The notes under the pieces were generated by a model that did not search any database, was not told where the DNA came from, and worked only from the letters and a program-made list of their open reading frames with translations. A stretch of DNA of 64,000 nt from contig JALRGT010000002.1 of the NCBI GenBank assembly GCA_023259675.1, forward strand, positions 124,001 through 188,000, read 5' to 3'. How positions within the stretch are numbered: position 1 is the first letter of the stretch; every line of letters begins with the position of its first letter. This DNA is from Flavobacterium sp. (GTDB taxonomy: Bacteria; Bacteroidota; Bacteroidia; Flavobacteriales; Flavobacteriaceae). The translations under genes and the position numbers were made by a program. Below are positions 39,820-46,218 of this stretch, in pieces.

Positions 39820-39874
39820 TTACCCCCAATCTTGTCATCTTGACGAAGGAAAGATCTCATCAAGTTGGTCTTTA
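39820..39874 (+). repeat. 55-bp direct repeat, copy 2
   Basis: Same 55-bp unit as 39504-39558; only one base differs (GATCACATC in copy 1, GATCTCATC here). About 261 bp lie between the copies. Confidence 0.9.
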
Positions 39875-39976
39875 TAATTTGTTGGTAATGGGAAGTTGTT
39901 AATTAATGCAATCGAGCACCTAAAAGCGACGGAAAACTAGTGCTAGTGGGATCGAACTTTTCTATCGTGATTTTAT

Positions 39977-40348
39977 TTATTTTTTCGCTTCAACAACTGC
40001 AAGATTGTCAATAATTTTCCATTCATTGTCAATGTCTAATACTAATGAATTGTATGAAACAAAATAATTCTCAGAACTCTCTAAACGTATTTTCACAACT
40101 GCAATGGTTTCACTGTAGTCAATACTTTCTATTGTCATTTTTCTTGCTAATCCACCAAATATACCTTCTTTGATATTTGATAAATATTTTTGTTTGTCAA
40201 TAATTGTAACACCTAGAGTTCCCATAAATCCATTGTTTGCCACTCTAAAGTCTTTATGCAAAACTTTGTCTAACATAATTATGTCACTATTGTCACCCCC
40301 TTTTACAAAGTTCCTTATTGCTTGCTCTATATCTTTTTTTGTTTTCAT
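39977..40348 (-). CDS. NTF2-like (SnoaL/DUF4440-type) small protein
   Basis: A 123-residue protein. Sequence pattern fits the NTF2-like cone fold: an N-terminal helix (KKDIEQAIRNFVKGGDNSDIIMLDKVLHKDFRVANNG), then strands ending in VKIRLESSENYFVSYNSLVLDIDNEWKIIDNLAVVEAK. Such proteins may be small-molecule enzymes, ligand binders or stress proteins; no catalytic residues can be named. It is the first gene of the accessory island on the minus strand, and its start codon lies immediately below the TAG of a coding-like remnant at 40349. Confidence rests on fold pattern, not on a specific match. Confidence 0.7.
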   Translation of the reverse strand: MKTKKDIEQAIRNFVKGGDNSDIIMLDKVLHKDFRVANNGFMGTLGVTIIDKQKYLSNIKEGIFGGLARKMTIESIDYSETIAVVKIRLESSENYFVSYNSLVLDIDNEWKIIDNLAVVEAKK

Positions 40349-40420
40349 CTATTTCGAACGTTTATTTTTACTTCCCTCTGGTACGCGATGCAATAGAGCT
40401 CCAGAGAAGGTCACAATCAT
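40349..40420 (-). pseudogene. Duplicated 3' coding-like remnant
   Basis: The minus strand reads MIVTFSGALLHRVPEGSKNK-RSK then TAG. It resembles the C-terminus of the neighbouring gene (MILSGARLHRVPT) in wording and frame. It is either the 3' tail of a lost duplicate gene or a non-coding repeat whose translation happens to look alike in both copies. Confidence 0.45.
40387..40405 (-). repeat. GGWGCTCnATTrCATCG motif, middle copy
   Basis: Minus strand GGAGCTCTATTGCATCGCG. Related copies are at 40485-40500 (GGTGCTCGATTACATCGAG) and 39905-39920 (GGTGCTCGATTGCATT). All three lie at edges of minus-strand island genes. Confidence 0.6.
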
Positions 40421-40468
40421 TTTACTACTATTGATACGCGTTACAAACGCTACGATTCGACTCCTAAT

Positions 40469-41104
40469 TTAAGTAGGTACTCGATGTAATCGAGCACCAG
40501 AGAGAATCATAATTGGTTCAAATTTATTCATTTTCACAATATGAGTTAGTTCAGACAACATCATTTCAAGATTTTGAATTGATATTTTTTCTCTTTTAAG
40601 GTCAACTTTCTTTGTCAATGAATAAAAGCCCAATTCAATATTTTTGTGTTTTAATTCCTTGAATTTTTCTGAAAACTGTTTGCTGTTTAAATTGAAAGTA
40701 TTGCAATATGTGATAAACTCGACAACGTTTGGTTTACGAATATCAACATTTAATATTATTTGAATTCCATTTATTTCTCCAATCGGAACATAATCTTTTA
40801 AACTATTATGATTTTTAATTATAGTTTTTTTATTAAATCCAATTTTCTCTAATTCTGAATATGGATTTTGTTTTACAATTCGGTTAATATATTTTCTTTT
40901 TCTATTCCAATCATAAGTCCAAACGCTAAGGACAAAAAATGGAAGCACTATTATTGTAAGAATTAATATTATCACTATCCAATATAAAGGAACTTCTCCA
41001 TAGAAAAAACATAAATAAAGTAAAAAACCTGTAGTTAGTATTCCACTAAACCAATAATAGCTTTTTATTAAAAATTCTCTATTTAGTTTTAAAAATTCGT
41101 TCAT
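40469..41104 (-). CDS. Hypothetical membrane protein of the accessory island
   Basis: A 211-residue protein, not recognised. Two membrane helices occur at about 15-35 (YYWFSGILTTGFLLYLCFFY) and 40-62 (LYWIVIILILTIIVLPFFVLSVW). The remaining cytoplasmic part is mixed alpha/beta and Lys-rich. The upstream ATG at 41131 overlaps the palindrome box GATGTTATGC, so the ATG at 41104 is taken as the start. The last dozen residues (LSGARLHRVPT) are encoded by a repeat shared with 40349-40420, so the original C-terminus may have been replaced. Confidence 0.65.
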   Translation of the reverse strand: MNEFLKLNREFLIKSYYWFSGILTTGFLLYLCFFYGEVPLYWIVIILILTIIVLPFFVLSVWTYDWNRKRKYINRIVKQNPYSELEKIGFNKKTIIKNHNSLKDYVPIGEINGIQIILNVDIRKPNVVEFITYCNTFNLNSKQFSEKFKELKHKNIELGFYSLTKKVDLKREKISIQNLEMMLSELTHIVKMNKFEPIMILSGARLHRVPT

Positions 41105-41122
41105 TTTTTTCGGTAAAGTTTT

Positions 41123-41285
41123 GCATAACATCGTTCTCTCGCCACAAGCACTTTGGGTTTAAATTAAGCACTATTTTCGGATTTGCCACCCGAGCAATAG
41201 CGAACAGGCGAAGCAAATCATCCCAAATACAAAACCAACTTCCCATTAAGCCTAATGCCCAAATCCGTTGTCGTGGCTGTTAGTC
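41123..41285 (-). repeat. Island palindrome S3 (attC-like)
   Basis: Minus strand: begins GACTAAC-AGCCACGA-CAACGG and ends TTGTGGC-GAGAGAACGAT-GTTATGC. GCCACGA pairs with TTGTGGC (one G-T), TAACA with TGTTA, and the inner CAAATCCG / CGGATTTG pair also forms. It shares a core of about 60 bp with S1 and has an extra segment of about 27 bp. The stop codon TAA of the gene at 41280 is part of the left box. Confidence 0.65.
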
Positions 41286-41801
41286 GTTCGGTTTTTCTTT
41301 GTCTGTTTTTATTAATTTTCCATTTTCATAAACACATTCATTTCTTTCTCCTTTTTTATTTATAGAAAATACTTTTCCGTGTTTTTTGTTATTGCTATAT
41401 GGACAACTATAAATCATTATTCCATCTTTGAAATCTTCTTCGAGTTTTTTATTTCCATATTCGTCAAAATATTCAGTCCAAATTATTTTGTGGTCTAATG
41501 AATATTTTATTTTTCTTTCAACTTTTCTGTTGCTTATGAAGAAATACCTTTCTTCTGCAACTATTTTTTCTTTTCCATTAAAATAAACTTTCCCTTTTAC
41601 CAAAATTCCTTCGGTAAATTCAAATTCTGAAAGCAAATGATTTTTATGCTTAAAGTTTTGAATTTTCCCTGTAAAAAGTTGATTATTTTTAACTTTATAA
41701 GCTAAATTATTTTCCGTGTAAACATGTTCTTTAGTTAATATTTCTTGCGAATATAATTTGAAAGTAAAAAGTATGATTATTAACCAAAGGCATTTTTTCA
41801 T
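41280..41801 (-). CDS. Secreted MORN-variant repeat protein
   Basis: A 173-residue exported protein. A signal peptide ends near FKLYSQ (residue 19). The remainder holds repeated YxxGxKxxExxY-type units (IKYSLDHKIIWTEYFDEYGNKKLEEDFKDG; YSNNKKHGKVFSINKKGERNECVYENGKLIK), the variant MORN repeat pattern of YwqK-type proteins. Such proteins are often called toxin-antitoxin YwqK family antitoxins, but that name is not backed by evidence here. It lies between palindromes S2 and S3; its stop codon is shared with S3. Confidence 0.7.
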   Translation of the reverse strand: MKKCLWLIIILFTFKLYSQEILTKEHVYTENNLAYKVKNNQLFTGKIQNFKHKNHLLSEFEFTEGILVKGKVYFNGKEKIVAEERYFFISNRKVERKIKYSLDHKIIWTEYFDEYGNKKLEEDFKDGIMIYSCPYSNNKKHGKVFSINKKGERNECVYENGKLIKTDKEKPND

Positions 41802-41832
41802 TTATGTTTCTTTTTTGATTTCTGTATAAACT

Positions 41833-41907
41833 GCCTTACAACGGTTCCGTTCAACACGGGCTTCATTGTTCGTGCTACGCACACAACGAATCCCTTAGCT
41901 GTTGTAC
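41833..41907 (-). repeat. Island palindrome S2 (attC-like)
   Basis: Minus strand: GTACAACAGCTAAGGGATTC ... GGAACCGTTGTAAGGC, 75 bp. TACAAC pairs with GTTGTA, and an inner stem GGGATTCGTTGTGTGC pairs imperfectly with GCACGAACAATGAAGCCC. Its core sequence differs from S1 and S3, but the left end keeps AACAGC. Confidence 0.6.
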
Positions 41908-41916
41908 CACGTTTTT

Positions 41917-42558
41917 TTATTCAGAACAATCCAATATTCTTTGTCGTTCTTCAAAATGTTTTAAAATATTTCCGCTTACTGGATTAATATGTAAAATTTC
42001 TTCATCGGAAAAGCATTTTTCTTTGTAAAGAGTGTTAAATACAATCCAATAATATTCTTTTTTTTTAGTGTCAAATTCCAATCGTTTTGAAATTGGTTCA
42101 ATGGACTTTTTTAAATTCTGTAACTCAATTATACTATTAATTTTATTTTCAGTTAACCAATCAGATGGTTCGTTTCTCAAAAGAAATTTAGGGATTTGGT
42201 CAACGTAAACTTCTCTGATTAAATTCAGGTTTGAGTCCAATTCTATGTAAACAGTTTTTCTTGCGTAGGGATATTTAAAATCAGGATGATTTAATACGAA
42301 ATTTATATGTTTTCCATCGATAAATTTCCCTTTAGTTTTTTTTCCTTTGCTAATATCTTTCCATTTATATTCTCCAGTTTTAGTTTGGTATTTATTGTCC
42401 GAATTAGGTCCAAGTTCAAAATATTTAAACGAATAGTCTCCAACTGCTTCTTTCAAATAAAATTCCGCTTTTTCAATTACTTCTGAAGTCTGATAGGTTT
42501 GAGAAAATGATAACTCACAAGTTAAAATCAGAATTAATATGGTTAATTTTTTTTTCAT
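41917..42558 (-). CDS. Secreted hypothetical protein of the accessory island
   Basis: A 213-residue exported protein, not recognised. A signal peptide covers about 1-20 (KKLTILILILTCELSFSQ). The mature part begins QTYQTSEVIEKAEFYLKEAVG and contains NFVLNHPDFKYPYARKTVYIELDSNLNLIRE and FNTLYKEKCFSDEEILHINPVSGNILKHFEERQ, suggesting two PepSY-like beta hairpins, but this is weak. It lies between palindromes S1 and S2. Short inverted repeats TACCAC (upstream) and GTGGTA (downstream) also enclose it. Confidence 0.65.
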   Translation of the reverse strand: MKKKLTILILILTCELSFSQTYQTSEVIEKAEFYLKEAVGDYSFKYFELGPNSDNKYQTKTGEYKWKDISKGKKTKGKFIDGKHINFVLNHPDFKYPYARKTVYIELDSNLNLIREVYVDQIPKFLLRNEPSDWLTENKINSIIELQNLKKSIEPISKRLEFDTKKKEYYWIVFNTLYKEKCFSDEEILHINPVSGNILKHFEERQRILDCSE

Positions 42559-42577
42559 TTCTCTAATGTGGTAAGAC

Positions 42578-42703
42578 GTCCCACTACTACAGCGAGTTTG
42601 GGACTACATTAAGTCCATTCTTCGGATTTGCCAAATCATCCCAAATACAAAACCAACTTTCCATTAAGCCAATTACCCAAATCCGTTGTAGTAGCTGTTA
42701 CCA
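42578..42703 (-). repeat. Island palindrome S1 (attC-like)
   Basis: Minus strand: TGGTAACAGC-TACTACAACGG ... TGTAGTAGTGGGAC, 126 bp. CTACTACA pairs with TGTAGTAG. The inner CAAATCCG / CGGATTTG pair and a GGACT / AGTCC hairpin lie inside. The core is nearly identical to S3 but the outer arms differ and stay complementary. Confidence 0.65.
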
Positions 42704-42712
42704 GTAGTTTTT

Positions 42713-43369
42713 TTAAGTTCGATTTATTATCAAAATCAAAATTAGTCCTAGTACGCATATTGTTGTTATAGCTTTGTCCATACTAATCAAGGGTTTTCTT
42801 TTCATAAAACCATATGGAAGCATTATAAGTCCAATTGCTATTAAAAAATATGACCATTTACTATCGCTATCTTTTAGTTCAGTTCTTAATTCAACATCTA
42901 TAAAATTTCTTCCATTTTTTGTTAAACCATAGACATCATTATAATCATTCCAAAAACTGTTTTCGTTTAGTTCCGAAACTTCAGATTTCAAAACTTTAAG
43001 TTCAATACTATCTCCCGATTTAATGTTTGATTTAAAAGCTTCGTGATCTGTCGCTTTGTAAGTCATATCAGTTATTTTGAATTCTCTATTATATTCTTTT
43101 GTTGATAGAATTATATCTCTGTATGTTGTAGACTTGATTTTGTATTCGTCATATTTTGGAGAACTTTTTAGTATTACATTGATTGAAGCTAATTCGTTAT
43201 CCGGTAATGAATTATCACGTAAAGCTACATAGAGAAACGAAAATATTATTACTAACGAAATTGAAATAATAATAATTCTATCACTTTTAGTAATAGGTTT
43301 ATAGGTTTTCAATTTTGTTGCTTTCTTTTGATTTTCTCTATTAAATTGTCTTTTCTCCTGTCGTGTCAT
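42713..43369 (-). CDS. Hypothetical membrane protein of the accessory island
   Basis: A 218-residue protein, not recognised. One helix at about 31-50 (IIIISISLVIIFSFLYVAL), an extracytoplasmic domain (about 51-165, beta-rich, Lys/Asp/Glu-rich), and two C-terminal helices (YFLIAIGLIMLPYGFM and AITTICVLGLILILII). The general layout resembles DUF3592-type membrane proteins, but I cannot confirm this. It is enclosed by a perfect 10-bp inverted repeat GTTACCAGTA (43374-43383 side) / TACTGGTAAC (42697-42706). The stop is 9 nt from palindrome S1. Confidence 0.65.
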   Translation of the reverse strand: MTRQEKRQFNRENQKKATKLKTYKPITKSDRIIIISISLVIIFSFLYVALRDNSLPDNELASINVILKSSPKYDEYKIKSTTYRDIILSTKEYNREFKITDMTYKATDHEAFKSNIKSGDSIELKVLKSEVSELNENSFWNDYNDVYGLTKNGRNFIDVELRTELKDSDSKWSYFLIAIGLIMLPYGFMKRKPLISMDKAITTICVLGLILILIINRT

Positions 43370-43401
43370 AAAATTACTGGTAACTTATATATACCCGCTA
43401 C

Positions 43402-43447
43402 AAAATAGCGCCTATACACCCAAAATCGGGTAGCTTGTCGCTATTTT
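43402..43447 (-). repeat. Island palindrome S0
   Basis: AAAATAGCG (43402-43410) pairs with CGCTATTTT (43439-43447). ACCC / GGGT (43417-43430 region) and TACCCG / CGGGTA (43392-43397, 43427-43432) give alternative pairings. It ends with GTAGCGGGTATATATAAGTTACC on the minus strand, 5' of the first island gene. Confidence 0.6.
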
Positions 43448-43570
43448 ATTTCGGTTTATAATTTCTCAAATATATAAATAATTATTTACAAAATTCAAAA
43501 GCAGAGCAAATTACATTCTCATTTATAGTCCTAGAAATGAAAAGTTTTTCTGGAAACAAAAATCTAATCT

Positions 43571-43655
43571 CTAGCCCTGATGGAAATGAAAATCCTCCCG
43601 CTGTCATTGCGAGGAACGAAGCAATATTGCGGGAGATTGTAATGGACAGCAGGAC
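43571..43655 (+). repeat. Dispersed hairpin element, copy B
   Basis: CTAGCCCTGATGGAAATGAA and AAATCCT, a stem CCCGC / GCGGG enclosing TCATTGCGAGGAACGAAGCA, then GATTGTAATGGACAGCAGGA. The outer ends match copies A, C and D; the middle is different. Confidence 0.85.
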
Positions 43656-43715
43656 CAAAAGTTGTTTTGAAAAACAATCGTTCTGCTCCTAAATAAGAAA
43701 AAGGAAATGCGTTTT

Positions 43716-44627
43716 TTAAATGTATTGCAAAACGAAATACCAAAAAGCAATCGTGACAAACGAAATGGGAATCCCAAAACCAATCATCATACTACTCAAT
43801 CGGGGTTTTAAACCATGGGAAGTGGCCAAAATACTCGCCATAATCATAGGTGCCATGGCGGCTTCGGTAATGGCTACTTGAATCATTAAGGAGTTTTGTT
43901 TCAGAATCACCACATACAACAAAAACAATATCGCAGGAGTAATTAGTAATTTATAAGCCAGTCCTATCCAAAGAAATTTCCAGTGTTTGCTTCGGCTATC
44001 AAAATGCAATTGCAAACCCACCGAAATCATCGCTAATGGAGTCAACAAGCTACCTACTTTTAGCAAAGCGAATTGAAAATAATCGTGAAAATCTAAATTC
44101 AGTACGTTGGCAAAACAGGCAATCAAAAAAGTAATGAACGGTGGAAAAAACAAGACTTTCTTAGCTATTTTAGTTCCGCTAGTGGCTTCTTTTGAATAAA
44201 GTGTCGCCACAACTACGGCAATGGTAGAAAGCACCACAAAAGTCCCCGGTTGATCGACTAAAATAGCCATCTTCAACCCTTCGGAACCATAAAGCGCATT
44301 TACGATGGGATACCCTAAGAACGAGGTGTTTCCTAATCCCGCGGTTATGGTAAGGCAACCTATTAATTTTCTGGACCAACCGTATTTTTTTCCTAAAAAG
44401 CGGAATAAAAAAAAGGAAATGGTAAAGCCTATCCAAGTCACACCAATGAGATACAACAATTCATTATTCCACTGTACTTTTGGAATGTAATACAATGCCA
44501 AAGAAGGAAGACAGATGTATACAATAAACTTATTTAATAACTTGTAACTATCAGAAGGGAACCATTTGACGCGTTGTAATCCAACACCTAGAAGTAAATA
44601 GACAAAAATCAGAATAATATTGCTCAT
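43716..44627 (-). CDS. AEC family transporter (auxin efflux carrier type)
   Basis: A 303-residue inner-membrane protein with about ten hydrophobic helices in two homologous halves. Family features: N-terminal IILIFVYLLLGVGLQRVKWFP, the NKFIVYICLPSLAL segment, AGLGNTSFLGYPIVNALYG in the middle, and the C-terminal AMAPMIMASILATSHGLKPRLSSMMIGFGI. It probably exports an organic anion or small acid; the substrate is unknown. It is transcribed away from the divergent meaB. It is the first ordinary gene beyond the accessory island. Confidence 0.9.
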   Translation of the reverse strand: MSNIILIFVYLLLGVGLQRVKWFPSDSYKLLNKFIVYICLPSLALYYIPKVQWNNELLYLIGVTWIGFTISFFLFRFLGKKYGWSRKLIGCLTITAGLGNTSFLGYPIVNALYGSEGLKMAILVDQPGTFVVLSTIAVVVATLYSKEATSGTKIAKKVLFFPPFITFLIACFANVLNLDFHDYFQFALLKVGSLLTPLAMISVGLQLHFDSRSKHWKFLWIGLAYKLLITPAILFLLYVVILKQNSLMIQVAITEAAMAPMIMASILATSHGLKPRLSSMMIGFGIPISFVTIAFWYFVLQYI

Positions 44628-44789
44628 AATGCTGCAAAGATATTCACTTATGCTTTATTATTCCCCTATTCGGCACAAAAAGTTAAACAGATTCATGGTA
44701 ACCAAAAATTCAAAATAACAGTACTTTTCTTGATTTTGCTAAACTTTCGACTTTAGTTTTTAGTAATTTTACATATCAAACTTTTTACC

Positions 44790-45875
44790 GTGCCAAACAA
44801 AAAACGACAAGCTGATTCCTCACCTGAAAAAATGGAAATTTCTGATTTTGAAATAACCAATAACGAAGCTATTGCGCAATTCAAAAAAAAGAGAAAAGAC
44901 CAACCTTCATCGCAGGAATTAATTGATGGCATTTTAAATGGCAATATCACGGCACTCAGTCGTGCCATTTCGTTGGTCGAAAGCACAAACCCGAATCATT
45001 TGGCCAAAGCCAATACTATTATCAATGCCTGTTTGCCCCATGCCAATCAATCCGTTCGAATAGGCATCACGGGAGTTCCCGGCGTAGGCAAAAGTACTTT
45101 TATTGAAACCTTTGGAAAACATTTGACAAGTTTGGGCAAAAAAGTAGCTGTACTCACCATTGATCCCAGCAGTAGCATTTCGCATGGAAGTATTTTAGGT
45201 GACAAAACCCGAATGGAAGAACTATCCAAGGACCAAAACGCCTATATTAGACCATCGGCATCAGGCGAAACATTGGGAGGTGTTGCTCGAAAAACGAGAG
45301 AAACAATTACACTTTGTGAAGCCTGCGGTTTTGATACTATTTTGATTGAAACGGTAGGAGTTGGACAAAGCGAAATAGCCGTTCACAGCATGGTCGATTT
45401 CTTTTTATTATTGAAAATTACGGGTGCCGGAGATGAATTGCAAGGCATGAAACGCGGCATTATGGAAATGGCAGATGCCATCATTATTACCAAAGCAGAT
45501 GGTGAGAACATTAAAAAAGCCGAATTGGCAAAAGCCGAATTTAGCCATGCCCTCCACCTTTTTCCACCTAAAAAATCAGGTTGGATTCCTATTGCCTCCA
45601 CTTGTAGCGCCAAAAACAAGGAAGGGATTTCGGCCGTTTGGGAAACAATTGAGCAATATGTCACAAAGACCAAGCAGAGTGATTATTTTTTCGAAAAACG
45701 AAAAGAACAAAATCAATATTGGTTACTGGAAACCATCGACGAACAATTGAAATCCCGTTTTTACAACAGTCCTAAAATTCAACTCGTATTAGAATCCACT
45801 AAAAAAGCGGTGCAAAACAATGAAATATCACCTTTTGCAGCCGCTCAACTTATTCTTAAAAACTATTTTAAATAA
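44790..45875 (+). CDS. meaB: Methylmalonyl-CoA mutase-associated GTPase MeaB
   Basis: A 361-residue G3E-type GTPase that protects and repairs adenosylcobalamin-dependent methylmalonyl-CoA mutase. Walker A is GITGVPGVGKSTF (about 88-100), followed by SLGKKVAVLTIDPSSSISHGSILGDKTRMEELS, FIRPSASGETLGGVA-type text, and ETVGVGQSEIAVHSMVDFF, with ITKADGENIKKA as the base-specificity loop. The C-terminal dimerisation segment (about 300-361) is present. The start is GTG at 44790; an ATG at 44832 is an alternative. The mutase genes are not in this window. Confidence 0.95.
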   Translation: MPNKKRQADSSPEKMEISDFEITNNEAIAQFKKKRKDQPSSQELIDGILNGNITALSRAISLVESTNPNHLAKANTIINACLPHANQSVRIGITGVPGVGKSTFIETFGKHLTSLGKKVAVLTIDPSSSISHGSILGDKTRMEELSKDQNAYIRPSASGETLGGVARKTRETITLCEACGFDTILIETVGVGQSEIAVHSMVDFFLLLKITGAGDELQGMKRGIMEMADAIIITKADGENIKKAELAKAEFSHALHLFPPKKSGWIPIASTCSAKNKEGISAVWETIEQYVTKTKQSDYFFEKRKEQNQYWLLETIDEQLKSRFYNSPKIQLVLESTKKAVQNNEISPFAAAQLILKNYFK

Positions 45876-45877
45876 TT

Positions 45878-46108
45878 TTATTCTTTCTCGTAACGTTCCA
45901 TTTCTCTATCATAGAAAGCATTGGCTTCTTCTATCAAACCTTCCATTTCTGCATTTAATTCGGCTTCATCAAGATCTTCGGCCTCTTCCATAAATTCAAC
46001 CTCATCATCTTTCAAGTTGATTATAAATCTTGGGTAATCTAAATGAATGATAAAAATATCGTCTGGACAATCGGTATTGTCGCCGAGTAAAAATTTTGGT
46101 AATTCCAT
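45878..46108 (-). CDS. Small acidic hypothetical protein
   Basis: A 76-residue protein, not recognised. Its C-terminal half (EVEFMEEAEDLDEAELNAEMEGLIEEANAFYDREMERYEKE) is strongly acidic and helical. The N-terminal half (PKFLLGDNTDCPDDIFIIHLDYPRFIINL) looks like two beta strands. Small proteins of this style are conserved in Flavobacteriia without known function. It overlaps no neighbour; meaB ends 2 bp before its stop. Confidence 0.7.
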   Translation of the reverse strand: MELPKFLLGDNTDCPDDIFIIHLDYPRFIINLKDDEVEFMEEAEDLDEAELNAEMEGLIEEANAFYDREMERYEKE

Positions 46109-46129
46109 TGTTATTTTTTAGATGTTAAA

Positions 46130-46210
46130 TGATAGACGAATAGATAATGGACAAAAATATATTTTAAATTTTAGAAATCTATCATCTATCCGTATATTAT
46201 CTATTTGTCT
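46130..46210. repeat. TAGATAATAGACGAA-family inverted pair
   Basis: GATAGACGAATAGATAATGG (46131-46150) is followed by the inverted relative CTATCATCTATCCGTATATT and ATCTATTTGTC (46179-46209), which together can fold into a loose hairpin. It belongs to the same family as the repeats around the four-helix-bundle gene (27774, 28190). Confidence 0.7.
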
Positions 46211-46218
46211 TTTTAAAA

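Larger units (their letters stand above)
39348..39976. other. Gene-free, repeat-rich boundary of the accessory island
   Basis: No convincing gene lies in these 629 bp. It holds the 55-bp direct repeats (39504-39558 and 39820-39874), an A/T-rich inverted segment CTTTTTTTCTTGAT / ATCAAG around 39605-39650, GC-rich DNA (39680-39735) unlike its surroundings, and a copy of the AATCGAGCACC motif at 39909-39919. A 93-codon reading frame at 39621-39902 is composed of these repeats and is not believed. Confidence 0.7.
43370..43715. other. Intergenic region with palindrome S0 and repeat copy B
   Basis: These 346 bp hold no gene. The part nearest the island has palindrome S0 (43402-43447). The middle is AT-rich with nothing recognised. 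The distal part is the dispersed hairpin element copy B (43571-43655). This is the upstream end of the island relative to gene direction. Confidence 0.7.

Noticed and set aside
39621..39902. A 93-codon reading frame on the plus strand.
   Set aside because: It runs through the 55-bp repeat and the A/T-rich inverted segment, has no promoter or family pattern, and its wording is set by repeats.
40170..40472. A 100-codon plus-strand frame.
   Set aside because: Antisense to the NTF2-like gene and repeat remnant; its amino acids come from repeat sequence.
41123..43447. Claim of a classical integron.
   Set aside because: No integrase gene or attI-like site is visible and the boxes match attC only partly, so only a cassette-like array is proposed.
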